NCBI GenBank assembly: GCA_016718655.1
Contig: JADKCV010000014.1
Coordinates: 80,536-144,535, forward strand
Source: Flavobacteriales bacterium
GTDB taxonomy: Bacteria; Bacteroidota; Bacteroidia; Flavobacteriales_F; PHOS-HE28
Direction of reading: 5' to 3'
DNA length: 64,000 nucleotides
The notes below the pieces were generated by a model. That model was not told the DNA's origin, made no database searches, and saw nothing but the letters and a program-made list of their open reading frames with translations. Of the stretch, positions 37,459 to 47,113 are shown one piece after another. How positions within the stretch are numbered: the stretch's first letter is position 1; each line of letters starts with the position of its first letter. A program made the position numbers and the translations under genes.

Positions 37459-40412
37459 GCTATTTGTGTCGGAATGGGTACGGTGATCGTGGTGCGGGTG
37501 CCAGTGGGTCCAAGTGGTTCGGTCCGAAGTGTGCCGCTCAATCGGTCGAGTCGCTCCATGATGTTCGCTTTGCAGTGTCCGTTCCTACCATTGGGCCCGT
37601 TCATCGGACGAAGGGTGCCGTCATCCTCCAGGATGATGATCATTTCATGATCGTGGAAGGACAGGACAACGCGCAGTGTATGTACCACATTGTGCTGATG
37701 GCATTCTGCAACAATTCCTTCACCACCAGATAAAGGTCCCTTCGCTCCTTCGAGGAACAGGGAACGGGAGGACCATTGAGGAATGGGCTGGGTGCGGAAG
37801 ACCAGGTCGTGGGAAGCTGCGAATTGCTCGGCGTAGCGTTGGATGAACGCCAATGTGCTCCGCAACTCATCATCCGCAGGGTCCAAGCTCCAGATGATCT
37901 CATCGATCTTATGCATCAACGAATGGGCATGCTTGTCCAAGCTCGCCAGTTGTTCGAGTTGCCGTGGAGGGATCGTTGCCGAGCTGGTCGTTTGCCGTGT
38001 GAGCAGGAGCAAATGGCTGATGTCGGCACCCAGGTCGTCGTGCAACTCGCTTGCGATCCGGTGGCGCTCTTCTTGCGTGGCGAGTTGTTTCAAGAGCGCA
38101 TCCTTGTGTCGCCGTACGTTGGAGCGGAAGTAGGCCCGCGTGAGCAGGAATAGGAACGTTGCGCAAAGGACAACAGCGGCGAACAGGGCCAACGAGGTAC
38201 GATACCAAGGTGGCAGAACACTGACAGTCACCGTGCGAATGGAACTCCAAGGACCGTGGGGGAGGGAGGCCCTGAAGTGGAAGTCGTGCCTGCCAGCGGT
38301 CAGCCCATTGAACTGTGTAACTCGTTCGGTCGGCTGCCATGGACCATCCAACGAGGTCGACCATTCGATGCGGATCTGCTCCGGCGCTGTGTACGCAAGG
38401 GCGGTTAGGGCGATCGTCAACCGGTCGCCCAGGAGCATCTCGACCGAGTCCTTCAAGGCTTTGATGGTGTCGTTGACCAACACCTGTTGAACATGCAACA
38501 ACGGTCTCACTACAGCCGGACCCTTCAGCGGTAACGGTACGATGCACAGACCATCCGGTGTGGCGAGATAGAGGTGCTGGTCATCCCCATCGATATCCTC
38601 GACATCCCTCAAGGGTGATACGCCGGTGGGGCGGAACACCTGGATCCGTTGCTCGCCGAGCGGGTCCTCGATGATGTATGCGCCAGCATCCGTGGCGACC
38701 AGTATGCGTCCATCACGCACCACAGCAGCCTTGCATTGATCACTGGTCGCCCCGTTCCCCGTGGTGAACCGGGCCAGGATGTCGCCGTTGCGCAACAAGA
38801 ATGTTCCATTTCCCGTCGTAGCGATCACCAACGTACCATCCTCCAGCGCATCGATATCGGTGATCCGAACATGGGAGCCGGGTATCGGGACCTGTATCGA
38901 GGTGCCCTCCTCCTTCTTCAGGCGATGCAGCAGGTCCATCGTTTCGAACCAGATGGTGCCATCGGGCATCACATGGGGAGCGTAGATCCGTTGGATCCCT
39001 GCATGGTAACGCTTGCGGTACGCGAATACAAGACCGTATTCACCATCCTCGAGCACTGCCAGTCCAAATGCGCTGGCTGCTACGGTGCCGTCCGCCCCTG
39101 TCGCAAGCGATTTCTGCCCCCAATCGAGGAGTACTTCACCCTGGGTCATTCGGTCGTCCAAGACCTTGACGAACTCCACCTTGGATCCCCTACCGGAACC
39201 AAAACGACCGCTTCGCATGTCCGTGGTGAACCAAATGGCACCATCCGCCGCTTCCTGCAGGTCGCGTACACGTTCCCGCGCCGGTTGCGGTACGGGTGGT
39301 AGTAGGAGTGTATCCATGAGGTCCCCCCGAAGCCGTAGGATGGCACCTCCAGCCGTTCCGAAGATCACGTCTCCAGCCTTGGTCATCAGCACCGAGGTCA
39401 CCGTCCTATGCCGTTGCTCTCGCGATGCTTGTATCAGGCTCAACTCACGGTCCGCTTTCGATATGAGCACCACGCCTTCCCCATCCGTGCTGCACCAAAT
39501 GTTCTCCTCACTATCCTCGAAGAGCATGTGCACCATCAAATGCTCCAGGATCAGCGTTGTGGGTCGTTCCCGGTCCACGGGGTAACGCTTCACGATGCCG
39601 TATCCACCAGTGGCATGCCAGATCGTACCGTCCTTGAACAGGTGCGGCGGTCTGAAAGCGGCCGGTGGGTGGGCATGCGTCACAGGAATAGCGGTATCGA
39701 CGTCATCATGGAGGACCAACGGTCCATTCGCACCGTTCGCGACCAACGAATCCCCGGAAACGGAGACCATGGGTATGCCGTTGAGCTGTGCCCCCCATGA
39801 ACGCAGCAATCCCGGCTCACCGGCTCGACACGCATACAGGGATCCGTTCACGACAACCCGCACACGCCCATTTCCCAAACGCAGCGGCAGTACCATAGCC
39901 TTTTGCGGAGGTGTGAATCGGTGATCCGCTACCGAATGGGTCCTGACCTTGCCGGCTCGCCAGCTATACAACTCGCCGCCAATGCCGCCGAACCAGTAGT
40001 AGCCCTCATCGTCTACAGCCATTCCTAGGAATCCCGAAGCGGGTCGGATCTGTGCGAATTCGGGATGATCCTTCAACCCATAGGCCTTTTCGTTCGCGAT
40101 GTATGAGAGTCGGCCGTTCAGCATCAAACACCAGATCCGTCCGATCGGATCCTCGTACATGGAAAGCACTTCGTTGTCCGAAAGCCCGTCACTCGAGGTC
40201 CAGATCCGCATGGTGCTGCCGTCATACCGCGCTAGGCCTGCGTCGGTGCCGAACCACATATAGCCCTCCCGGTCCTGAAGGATGCCGTAAACGGTATTGC
40301 TTGGTAGCCCATCGTTCACGGTCAAGACCGAATAGGGCGGTGACTGGGCGACCACGCTCGACGTGAGCGACGTGGTTAGAAGGACGTTCAGGATGTGCCG
40401 CACCAACTTCAT
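37455..40412 (-). CDS. Two-component-propeller sensor histidine kinase
   Basis: 985 residues. Signal peptide, then two seven-bladed propellers of the two-component-regulator type (repeats such as GLPSNTVYGILQDREGYMWFGTDAGLARYDG), a Y_Y_Y domain, one transmembrane helix (LALFAAVVLCATFLFLLT), and a HisKA_3 dimerisation domain with the phospho-His in ERHRIASELHDDLG. The ATPase domain follows, with EDDG and GTRTTITVPIP at the end. Around 37700-37780 the frame reads GAKGPLSGGEGIVAEC, while another frame reads ERRDLYLVVKELLQNAIS, the expected N-box. Two compensating indels probably distort this region. Coupled to the response regulator. Confidence 0.88.
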   Translation of the reverse strand: MKLVRHILNVLLTTSLTSSVVAQSPPYSVLTVNDGLPSNTVYGILQDREGYMWFGTDAGLARYDGSTMRIWTSSDGLSDNEVLSMYEDPIGRIWCLMLNGRLSYIANEKAYGLKDHPEFAQIRPASGFLGMAVDDEGYYWFGGIGGELYSWRAGKVRTHSVADHRFTPPQKAMVLPLRLGNGRVRVVVNGSLYACRAGEPGLLRSWGAQLNGIPMVSVSGDSLVANGANGPLVLHDDVDTAIPVTHAHPPAAFRPPHLFKDGTIWHATGGYGIVKRYPVDRERPTTLILEHLMVHMLFEDSEENIWCSTDGEGVVLISKADRELSLIQASREQRHRTVTSVLMTKAGDVIFGTAGGAILRLRGDLMDTLLLPPVPQPARERVRDLQEAADGAIWFTTDMRSGRFGSGRGSKVEFVKVLDDRMTQGEVLLDWGQKSLATGADGTVAASAFGLAVLEDGEYGLVFAYRKRYHAGIQRIYAPHVMPDGTIWFETMDLLHRLKKEEGTSIQVPIPGSHVRITDIDALEDGTLVIATTGNGTFLLRNGDILARFTTGNGATSDQCKAAVVRDGRILVATDAGAYIIEDPLGEQRIQVFRPTGVSPLRDVEDIDGDDQHLYLATPDGLCIVPLPLKGPAVVRPLLHVQQVLVNDTIKALKDSVEMLLGDRLTIALTALAYTAPEQIRIEWSTSLDGPWQPTERVTQFNGLTAGRHDFHFRASLPHGPWSSIRTVTVSVLPPWYRTSLALFAAVVLCATFLFLLTRAYFRSNVRRHKDALLKQLATQEERHRIASELHDDLGADISHLLLLTRQTTSSATIPPRQLEQLASLDKHAHSLMHKIDEIIWSLDPADDELRSTLAFIQRYAEQFAASHDLVFRTQPIPQWSSRSLFLEGAKGPLSGGEGIVAECHQHNVVHTLRVVLSFHDHEMIIILEDDGTLRPMNGPNGRNGHCKANIMERLDRLSGTLRTEPLGPTGTRTTITVPIPTQIA

Positions 40413-40447
40413 CTTGGGCCATTGATCATCTCCATGGCCTGCGAGGC
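40413..40447 (-). other. 5' leader of histidine kinase gene
   Basis: About 35 nt between the promoter-like element and the ATG at 40412. No gene or strong hairpin. Confidence 0.35.
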
Positions 40448-40489
40448 CTAAGTTCGAACCAAAACAGGGAACAGTGGGTCATCAGAACT
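40448..40489 (-). promoter_or_regulatory. Weaker match to the TGATGATG promoter signature
   Basis: Minus strand: AGTTCTGATGA, then about 21 nt, then GAACTTAG. Resembles promoters A-C but with more mismatches. Confidence 0.3.
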
Positions 40490-40752
40490 GAGGAGCATCC
40501 CCGCCACGGTCCAGTGATCCCCAAGAGCCGTTCGACGGCGACCGGAACCTGTACGAGCCGCTCCATGCCAATTGGCCGAAGCAGTGTTCTCCGCAAGGCG
40601 AAAGGAACGTGGTCGGTTCACGTGCATCCATGATGCATGCTCATCCAATGAGCCCATGGGAAACAACGGTCTTCGGCCCCTCACACCATGGGTCGCCACA
40701 ACGCGCACGATACACGCCACCAAGGGATCGCTCTCACAACGATCTTCGCAGC
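40490..40752. other. Intergenic region without recognised gene
   Basis: Divergent region between the kinase gene and the small secreted-protein gene. A GATCTTCG box near 40740 may serve the gene at 40753. Otherwise nothing recognised. Confidence 0.4.
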
Positions 40753-41073
40753 ATGAAGCCACTACTCATCGCGCTTGCTCTTTCGCTGTTCAGTGTAGGA
40801 TCGACCGTAGCACAGACCGTCCATGACTACGTTTCCGTCGATTTCTCGCCGAGCGAACGGAAATTGGGGGTGTTCTCTTCGGTGGATGGGGCGAACGTGA
40901 TCGACCTCAAGGTCACCAACATGAGCGATCGGGATAAGGATATCCTGACCTTCTTCGCCACCATCCAGGAATTGGAGGCCAAGGGTTGGGTGGTCACCGA
41001 CACCCACATCTTTCCGGTCACATCGAAAGGGTTCGCGATGTACGTCTGGTTCCTCCGTCGCGCCAAATCCTGA
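40753..41073 (+). CDS. Small secreted protein, family member 3
   Basis: 106 residues with a signal peptide (MKPLLIALALSLFSVGSTVAQ). The mature part opens TVHDYVSVDFSPSERKLGVF and closes IQELEAKGWVVTD...YVWFLRRAKS, matching the family seen at 27218 and 27686. No known domain recognised. It lies 4 nt before the YfiT-like gene, so the two are probably cotranscribed. This is the only intact member away from the ffh repeat cluster. Confidence 0.7.
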   Translation: MKPLLIALALSLFSVGSTVAQTVHDYVSVDFSPSERKLGVFSSVDGANVIDLKVTNMSDRDKDILTFFATIQELEAKGWVVTDTHIFPVTSKGFAMYVWFLRRAKS

Positions 41074-41077
41074 CCTC

Positions 41078-41611
41078 ATGCACCTCGATCCCCTTCAGTA
41101 TCCCATCGGCCGGCTCGTGCCCGGTACGCGTGCCGGAACACCCCAGCGAAAGGCCGAGTGTGTCCGTATCCTCGCCGCGTTCCCTGGCCAGCTGCGGACC
41201 GCCCTTGCGGGCTTGAGCGATGCCCAGGTCGATGCACCTTACCGACCCGGGGGATGGACGGTCAGGCAGGTGACGCATCACTTGGCGGACAGCCATATGA
41301 ACGCACTGATCCGGTTCAAACACGCCCTTTGTTCGGACGGGATCAGGATACTTCCCTACCCTCAGGATGCTTGGTGCGCACAAGCGGATGTGCGTTTGCC
41401 GGTTTCGGCATCGTTGTCCATTCTGGATGGGGTGCACCAGCGTTGGTCCGCCCTGTTGCATGGCATGTCCGAAGCCGAGTTCGGGATGAGCTACTTCCAT
41501 CCGGATGATGGCAAGGCTGTTCGATTGGACGAGGCCATGGAGATGTACGTGTGGCATTCAGCCCATCACCTGGCCCACATCACGGGACTCCGGGAGCGCG
41601 AAGGGTGGTAG
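41078..41611 (+). CDS. DinB/YfiT-family metal-dependent hydrolase or thiol transferase
   Basis: 177 residues, four-helix-bundle DinB-like protein of the YfiT/BstA type. Metal-binding histidines are visible in VTHHLADSHMNAL and in the C-terminal HSAHHLAHITGL. The opening LQYPIGR is typical of YfiT proteins. Some relatives are bacillithiol S-transferases; bacillithiol is known in several Bacteroidota, so that role is possible. Usual length is about 170-180. Confidence 0.87.
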   Translation: MHLDPLQYPIGRLVPGTRAGTPQRKAECVRILAAFPGQLRTALAGLSDAQVDAPYRPGGWTVRQVTHHLADSHMNALIRFKHALCSDGIRILPYPQDAWCAQADVRLPVSASLSILDGVHQRWSALLHGMSEAEFGMSYFHPDDGKAVRLDEAMEMYVWHSAHHLAHITGLREREGW

Positions 41612-41707
41612 GTCCTTTCCCGGCGATCTCGTTGGTGTGCTATTCGACCCGGTGCTGTCCTTATCCGTTCTGGCAACCTGTCGAAAGGTTCTCCGTAGAA
41701 CGGGGCC

Positions 41708-43597
41708 ATGTTCACGCCTCGCCACTCATTCGCTTTGGTCGTAACGTCGATCTTCGTCATGCCACTGGCTGCTCAGACCGGCCCAGGTGGTGTGGGGAAC
41801 AGCACCACGAACGTGCTTTGGTTGGGAGCGGACCACGGGGTTTTCAGCGATGCTGGCCTGACACCAGCTGTTAGCGGCGCGAACGCATGGCAGTGGAACG
41901 ACCGGTCCGGTAATGGATCGAACGCCATGCAGGCAATGGCCGCACAACGCCCCAACTACATTTCGGGAGCGCTCAATGGTAAGCCGGTGTTGCGATTCAC
42001 CGCCGCCAATACCGACCGGATGCTGGCCACGGGCATTCCCAGTGCCAACCGCGCTTCCGTGTGGGTCGTGGCGCGCTACTCCTCATTGCCTTCACCGAAC
42101 CCCGGTCTGTTGCAAGGTGCCGCCACAGGTGACGCCTATTCCGCCACACCTGCATTGAAGAACATGGGTATGTGGGTCTCATCAGCCACCACCCAGGTGT
42201 GGGGCCGTGGTATCCAGACGGATGGGACTTCACGCAATGTGACGATGGCAACGGCATTGGCAACCGCCACGCCATACGTCCTCAATACGATGTACCGACA
42301 GTCGGCCATCTCGCAATATGTGAACCATGGTCCAGCTGGTTCAGTGGCCAGTAACGGCACGTTGCGGTCCTGGACCGATATGGCCATCGGTGCCCAAGCG
42401 GGTACGGAGAACTGGAACGGGGATATTGCTGAGGTCATCGCCTTCAACGTGGACGTGAACGAGGCCCAACGCCTGATCATCACCAGCTATCTCGCCGCGA
42501 AATACGGTATGACGCTTACCGCATCCACGGATGTATACCGCGAGGACCAACCTGCACGGGGCAACTACGACCATGAGGTGGCCGGTATCGGCCGCATCAA
42601 CTCCGGTAACCTGCACACCGATTCACGCGGCACCGGCATCGTTCGCATCTCCAATCCGACCGGTCTAGGCAACAACGAGTTCATGATCTGGGGCCATGAC
42701 AATGGCGTGTTGGGGGCATGGGGCGTAGGAGACGTACCATCCGGCGTGGAAGGTCGTTTCCAACGAACTTGGCGGGTTTCCGAGCGCAACGGCTCCGGCA
42801 CTAACTCGGTGGACGTGGGTGCCGTGGATATCGCATTCGATCTCACAGGCCTCGGCCCCGTTGACCCGGCTCACCTCCGATTGCTGGTCGATTCCGATAA
42901 CGACGGTTCGTTCAGTGACGAGACGGGCGTGGAAGGATCCTACCTGGTGAGTGGCGCCCTTTATCGTTTCGATGCAGTGACACTCATCTCCGATGGCATC
43001 CGTTTCACCCTTGGTACCACGGACCTCGGAGCGACACCGCTGCCCGTTGAACTGGTATCCTTCACGGCAGAACCGACATCCGATGCACAGGTGCGTTTGG
43101 ATTGGGTGACGGCCACGGAGGTGGACAATGACCGATTCATCGTGGAACATTCACCGGACATGGAACACTGGAGTTCGGTGGCGAGCGTGGATGCCGTTGG
43201 CAACAGCACGACCCTTATTTCCTATTCGGTCATGGATCCCGCCCCGTTCGCGGGATTGAACTATTACCGCCTCCGGCAGGTCGACGTGAACGGGATGGAG
43301 GAACTATTCCCGGTGCGCACCGTGACCATCGAACAGGACGGGAGGGACAGACTCCTTTTCCAACCGAACCCATCATCAGGGCTTGTCAAGGTCAAGGCGC
43401 TCGTGGACCCGTTCGCGATCCATCTGGTGAACTTGTTCGATGGGATGGGAAGGTGTGTTCATACGCGATCCATGACCGGTTCGGAGCTGATGACCGGGAC
43501 TCTGGACCTGACAAAGGTCCCTCCGGGCGCCTACCTGATGCACATTGAATGTGATGGGCAGCGGCGCACCGGAAGACTACAGTTGCTCACGGAATGA
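41708..43597 (+). CDS. LamG-like secreted protein with T9SS sorting tail
   Basis: 629 residues. Signal peptide (ALVVTSIFVMPLAAQ), then a concanavalin/LamG-like domain (WNDRSGNGSNAMQ...RPNYISGALNGKPVLRF...NGDIAEVIAFN). A middle domain conserved in Bacteroidota secreted proteins follows (DHEVAGIGRINSGNLHTDSRGTGIVRISNP...EFMIWGHDNG). Next comes a fibronectin-like section (LPVELVSFTAEPTSDAQVRLDWVTATEVDNDRFIVEHS), and last the T9SS type A tail (FQPNPSSGLVKV...PGAYLMHIECDGQRRTGRL). Probably a surface or released carbohydrate-binding protein. Confidence 0.88.
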   Translation: MFTPRHSFALVVTSIFVMPLAAQTGPGGVGNSTTNVLWLGADHGVFSDAGLTPAVSGANAWQWNDRSGNGSNAMQAMAAQRPNYISGALNGKPVLRFTAANTDRMLATGIPSANRASVWVVARYSSLPSPNPGLLQGAATGDAYSATPALKNMGMWVSSATTQVWGRGIQTDGTSRNVTMATALATATPYVLNTMYRQSAISQYVNHGPAGSVASNGTLRSWTDMAIGAQAGTENWNGDIAEVIAFNVDVNEAQRLIITSYLAAKYGMTLTASTDVYREDQPARGNYDHEVAGIGRINSGNLHTDSRGTGIVRISNPTGLGNNEFMIWGHDNGVLGAWGVGDVPSGVEGRFQRTWRVSERNGSGTNSVDVGAVDIAFDLTGLGPVDPAHLRLLVDSDNDGSFSDETGVEGSYLVSGALYRFDAVTLISDGIRFTLGTTDLGATPLPVELVSFTAEPTSDAQVRLDWVTATEVDNDRFIVEHSPDMEHWSSVASVDAVGNSTTLISYSVMDPAPFAGLNYYRLRQVDVNGMEELFPVRTVTIEQDGRDRLLFQPNPSSGLVKVKALVDPFAIHLVNLFDGMGRCVHTRSMTGSELMTGTLDLTKVPPGAYLMHIECDGQRRTGRLQLLTE

Positions 43598-43635
43598 TGC
43601 TGCTGTTCGGAGGCTGACGTTCTTCGTCCGTTCGC

Positions 43636-43643
43636 TACCTTCA
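43636..43643 (+). promoter_or_regulatory. -7-like box TACCTTCA before folD
   Basis: Two mismatches from TAnnTTTG; 7 nt before the ATG at 43651. Confidence 0.3.
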
Positions 43644-43650
43644 TCGCCCC

Positions 43651-44538
43651 ATGACGAAGGTGGCCACCCATCAACTGCTTGACGGTATCCGTGCCTCCAA
43701 TGCCATCCGGGAACGGATCGCGCAGGAAGCTGCTGGGATCAAGGCCCGACGAGGGCGGGCGCCCCACCTGGCCGCTGTACTGGTGGGTGAGGATGGCGCC
43801 AGCCGCACCTATGTGGAAAGCAAGGTGAAGGCCTGCCAGAGCGTGGGCTTCCGCAGTTCGCTGATCAGGCGCCCGGCCAACACCGCCGAGGATGAACTCC
43901 TGCATCTGGTGGAAGGATTGAACCAGGACCCCGAATTGGACAGCTTCATAGTGCAACTGCCCCTGCCCAGCCACATCAACGCCGATCGCATCACCCTGGC
44001 CATCGACCCCCGCAAGGATGTCGATGGATTCCACCCCGTGAACCTGGGCAACATGGTGCTGGGGTTGCCCGGGTTCCTGCCCGCCACGCCTGCTGGTATC
44101 ATGGAGCTGCTCCGGTTCTACAACATCGGGACGGTGGGCAAACACTGCGTGGTGGTGGGCCGCAGCAACATCGTGGGCACGCCCATGAGCATTCTGATGA
44201 GCCGCAATGCCTACCCGGGCAACTGCACCGTGACCTTGGCGCACAGCCGAACGAAGGATCTGGCCTCCATCACTCGTCAAGCCGACATTCTGATCCCCGC
44301 CATCGGGCGCCCGGAGTTCATCACGGCGGACATGGTGAAGCCAGGAGCAGTGGTCGTGGATGTGGGCATCCACCGTATGCCGGATACCTCCCGCCAGCAG
44401 GGTTTCCGCCTAGTGGGTGATGTGAAGTTCGACGAGGTGGCGCCACTGTGCAGCTGGATCAGCCCGGTGCCGGGTGGCGTAGGGCCCATGACGATCACGA
44501 GTTTGCTGCTGAACACGCTGAAGGCGTGCTCCAAGTAG
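43651..44538 (+). CDS. folD: Bifunctional methylenetetrahydrofolate dehydrogenase/cyclohydrolase FolD
   Basis: 295 residues, usual length. Interconverts 5,10-methylene- and 10-formyl-tetrahydrofolate in the cytosol with NADP. Landmarks: VGEDGASRTYVESKVKACQSVG with the catalytic Lys, the QLPLPSHI segment, DVDGFHPVN, and the dinucleotide site VVVGRSNIVGTPMS. C-terminus PVPGGVGPMTITSLL is diagnostic. It converges on the next gene with 24 nt between stops. Confidence 0.97.
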   Translation: MTKVATHQLLDGIRASNAIRERIAQEAAGIKARRGRAPHLAAVLVGEDGASRTYVESKVKACQSVGFRSSLIRRPANTAEDELLHLVEGLNQDPELDSFIVQLPLPSHINADRITLAIDPRKDVDGFHPVNLGNMVLGLPGFLPATPAGIMELLRFYNIGTVGKHCVVVGRSNIVGTPMSILMSRNAYPGNCTVTLAHSRTKDLASITRQADILIPAIGRPEFITADMVKPGAVVVDVGIHRMPDTSRQQGFRLVGDVKFDEVAPLCSWISPVPGGVGPMTITSLLLNTLKACSK

Positions 44539-44562
44539 AACAGGCTTTCAGCCCCTTCCGTG

Positions 44563-45909
44563 CTAGCGGGCCACCACCAGCGGGTGGGTGCTGCGGCCTT
44601 GATCCGTGGTCAGCTCCAACACATAGGTGCCCACCGGCAGGTGTTCCACGTTCACCCGATTGAATGGCGCACCCAGCGTGCTGATGACCTGCCCCGAGAT
44701 GCTGAGCACGCGGGCCGAGTGCACCCGACCTGCCCGTTGCAGGTAAACCGTGGTGGAGGCCGGTTGTGGATACAGTACAAGGGCCGGTTCAAGGGCCTGT
44801 TCGGCGACCATGGTGGTGAGGTCCATGTTCACGGCGATCAAGTAGGTGGTGTTGCCCGCGTTGTCCAACATGCCCGTGATGTAAGCGCGGTCTTCGCTGA
44901 ACGCGACATCGTTGATCCGGGCACCGTACACGAACCGTTCCTCCGCCCCCCCGTCCGAACCCAGAACGTAAATGCCCAGTTGGGTGATGACCCACGGGCG
45001 CCCTGCTGGATCCACTTCCAGGTCAAAGGGAAGGTTGCCATCGTCCGGTGGGCCGGTACTCACCGTGCGCGTCCAGACAAGGTCGCCGGAAATGGTCCGT
45101 TCTTCAACAGTGATGGAACCGTTGCCACCCGCATAACAGAAGAACAGGTCCGTTCCGTTGGAACTGATCTCCGTTCTCGGTTGGTTGGCCAGCACCGGGT
45201 AGGTGCCCAAGGGTTCTCCTGTGGTGCGGTCCAGGCGATGTACGGTACCCTCCCGAACGGCATGTACTTCGTTACTGACGATCACGGCACAGTCGAATTC
45301 CAGCATGCCGGTGAAGTTCCTGCTCCACTGGATCCAACCGTTTGGGTCCAGAGCGAAGAAGCCGAAGTTGAGGTCCTGGGTCCGGCGGAAGATGATGGTA
45401 CCGTATTCGTCCACCAGCAACCGGGCATCGGATGAGCCGAAAAGGTCGCGACCCAGGCTCAACTGCCACCGCGGTCCGTTCTCATGACAGTGAACGCTTC
45501 CGACATTGCCGTAGGTGTCATTGCGTCGTTCACGGGCATGGAACACCTTTCCATCCCGTGCCATCAGGCTTGCCGTCCCCTCCTGGTTGGCCGGAAATGC
45601 CATGGGGTTGGGGGCCGTGCTGCCCAATAAGGGGGGCGGGGCCGGTGTCAGATCGATCCCATCGGGGGCGAAGGTGAACAAGTAGTCCCACCGTGTACTG
45701 GCGACTTCGAACTCGTCGTCAACCGTAACGTGTACAAGGCCCGTGATCGGATCCACGGCGACATGGTTATCACGCCAAGGAATGGAATTGAAGCTGCCTT
45801 CCTGTCCATACGGCCAGGTATGGGACCAGACCGGTACCAAGGGTGTTTGGCCCTGGAGGAAGGACGGTAGCAGGCTAGCCATCAGTGCGGAAGTGATCGC
45901 GGTGCGCAT
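44563..45909 (-). CDS. Secreted beta-propeller-like protein with T9SS sorting tail
   Basis: 448 residues. Signal peptide, then a beta-rich body with repeated short strands around Asp/Asn/Gly loops (VAVDPITGLVHVTVDDE; LLVDEYGTIIFRR; LEVDPAGRPWVITQLGIYVLG), suggesting a propeller. It ends in a T9SS type A tail (LYPQPASTTVYLQ...VGTYVLELTTDQGRSTHPLVV). It starts 6 nt after the stop of the upstream secreted-protein gene, so they form an operon. Function unknown. Confidence 0.8.
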   Translation of the reverse strand: MRTAITSALMASLLPSFLQGQTPLVPVWSHTWPYGQEGSFNSIPWRDNHVAVDPITGLVHVTVDDEFEVASTRWDYLFTFAPDGIDLTPAPPPLLGSTAPNPMAFPANQEGTASLMARDGKVFHARERRNDTYGNVGSVHCHENGPRWQLSLGRDLFGSSDARLLVDEYGTIIFRRTQDLNFGFFALDPNGWIQWSRNFTGMLEFDCAVIVSNEVHAVREGTVHRLDRTTGEPLGTYPVLANQPRTEISSNGTDLFFCYAGGNGSITVEERTISGDLVWTRTVSTGPPDDGNLPFDLEVDPAGRPWVITQLGIYVLGSDGGAEERFVYGARINDVAFSEDRAYITGMLDNAGNTTYLIAVNMDLTTMVAEQALEPALVLYPQPASTTVYLQRAGRVHSARVLSISGQVISTLGAPFNRVNVEHLPVGTYVLELTTDQGRSTHPLVVAR

Positions 45910-45915
45910 GGTGGT

Positions 45916-47011
45916 TCAGGGTTGTGGAGTGCCGACGAGGACGTAGCTGGTGGGGTTTGTGGCATCCAGCTTGCCGGTGATGCTCAACTTGCCGTTGACG
46001 AAGTCCAGATCCGTGATGCTGGCGTAGAGGGTACTGGTGCTGAGCAGGTCGGCATCGGTGCCCACCCGCAGTAGGCGGCCCTGCCCTTCGGCCGTGGTGC
46101 CGATCCACCATTCGCCGTTCTCGCCCAGCACAACATCCAATCCGGCAGGGGGCGTGGCGTAGGTCTGGAAGAAACCTCCTCCTCCTCCCGTACCCCCTTC
46201 GGTAAAGGACCAATACCCGAAGTGAAGGGTGTTTCCTTGGATACAGGCCCAATGGATGCGATCACTACCGGCCACGAGTCTGGCATCGCCCTGCAGGGGC
46301 GGTGTAAGGGCGGCGGGGTCTTCCGTATCGATGAAGGTGCCGGTGTTCCGGTCGAAGAGGACCAGCAAGGGGAAGGCGGCCATAACGACGGTATCACCCA
46401 GCACAACGACGCTGGAAAAGCGCCCGAGAGCATCGGTGCCGACGGGGTCCCACAGCACATCCCATAGCACGTTGCCTTGCAGGTCGGTCTTGATCGATCG
46501 CCCCCTGTCGTTGTTGGCCGTGCCCACCATGGAACTGCCGCACACATAGATCGCATCGGCCTCCACCTGCATGTCCAAGCCAACGTCCAGCAGGTCCTCT
46601 TCCGGGCTTTGAATGATGAGTTCCTCAACACCGGCGAACAGATGCCAATATTGGTCCTGCACCACCCCACCGATGTTCTGGTGCGCCATGAGCGCGTATG
46701 GCACGGAGTCGATCACTGTGAGGTCCACCAAGTGGTCCAAGCTGCCCACATTGAACCGATCCGGATACGCCGGAGCCACATCGGAGCCGTCCGGAAGGAA
46801 GGGCAGCTTCACCTCATCATTGGCATTCAGGGTGTTGATGTCGTCTTGGAGGGCCCAAAGGTGTTCATTGGTCACGGGGTCATGTGTGATCATCCCCCGT
46901 GCCGTTACCGAACCATCGCAAGGCCGTCCATTCCAGATCGATGGGTGGGGTTTGGGCCTTAAGCGCATGGCTGATCAGACCAACGAGAACGAGTATGGAT
47001 AGTCTACTCAT
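45916..47011 (-). pseudogene. Secreted beta-propeller-like protein, frameshifted near N-terminus
   Basis: The start at ATG 47011 gives a signal peptide (MSRLSILVLVGLISHALKAQ) and reads on to WFGNGTGDDHT, then stops. The other frame takes over at HDPVTNEHLWALQDD (about 46885) and runs to 45916 with a propeller-like pattern (YVCGSSMVG; GDARLVAGSDRIHWACIQGN; VLGENGEWWIGTTAEGQG). One indel near 46880-46900 restores about 365 residues. No sorting tail seen. Same operon as 44563-45909, with similar style. Confidence 0.7.
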
Positions 47012-47113
47012 GATGAGTGCATCTGGTTCGAAGACGTGAGAATCACAATAAGTTGCCAACGACCTGGCTGAACCGGACCGGATCACGCAGGGGAAGGAGC
47101 GGCAAGGCCCCGC

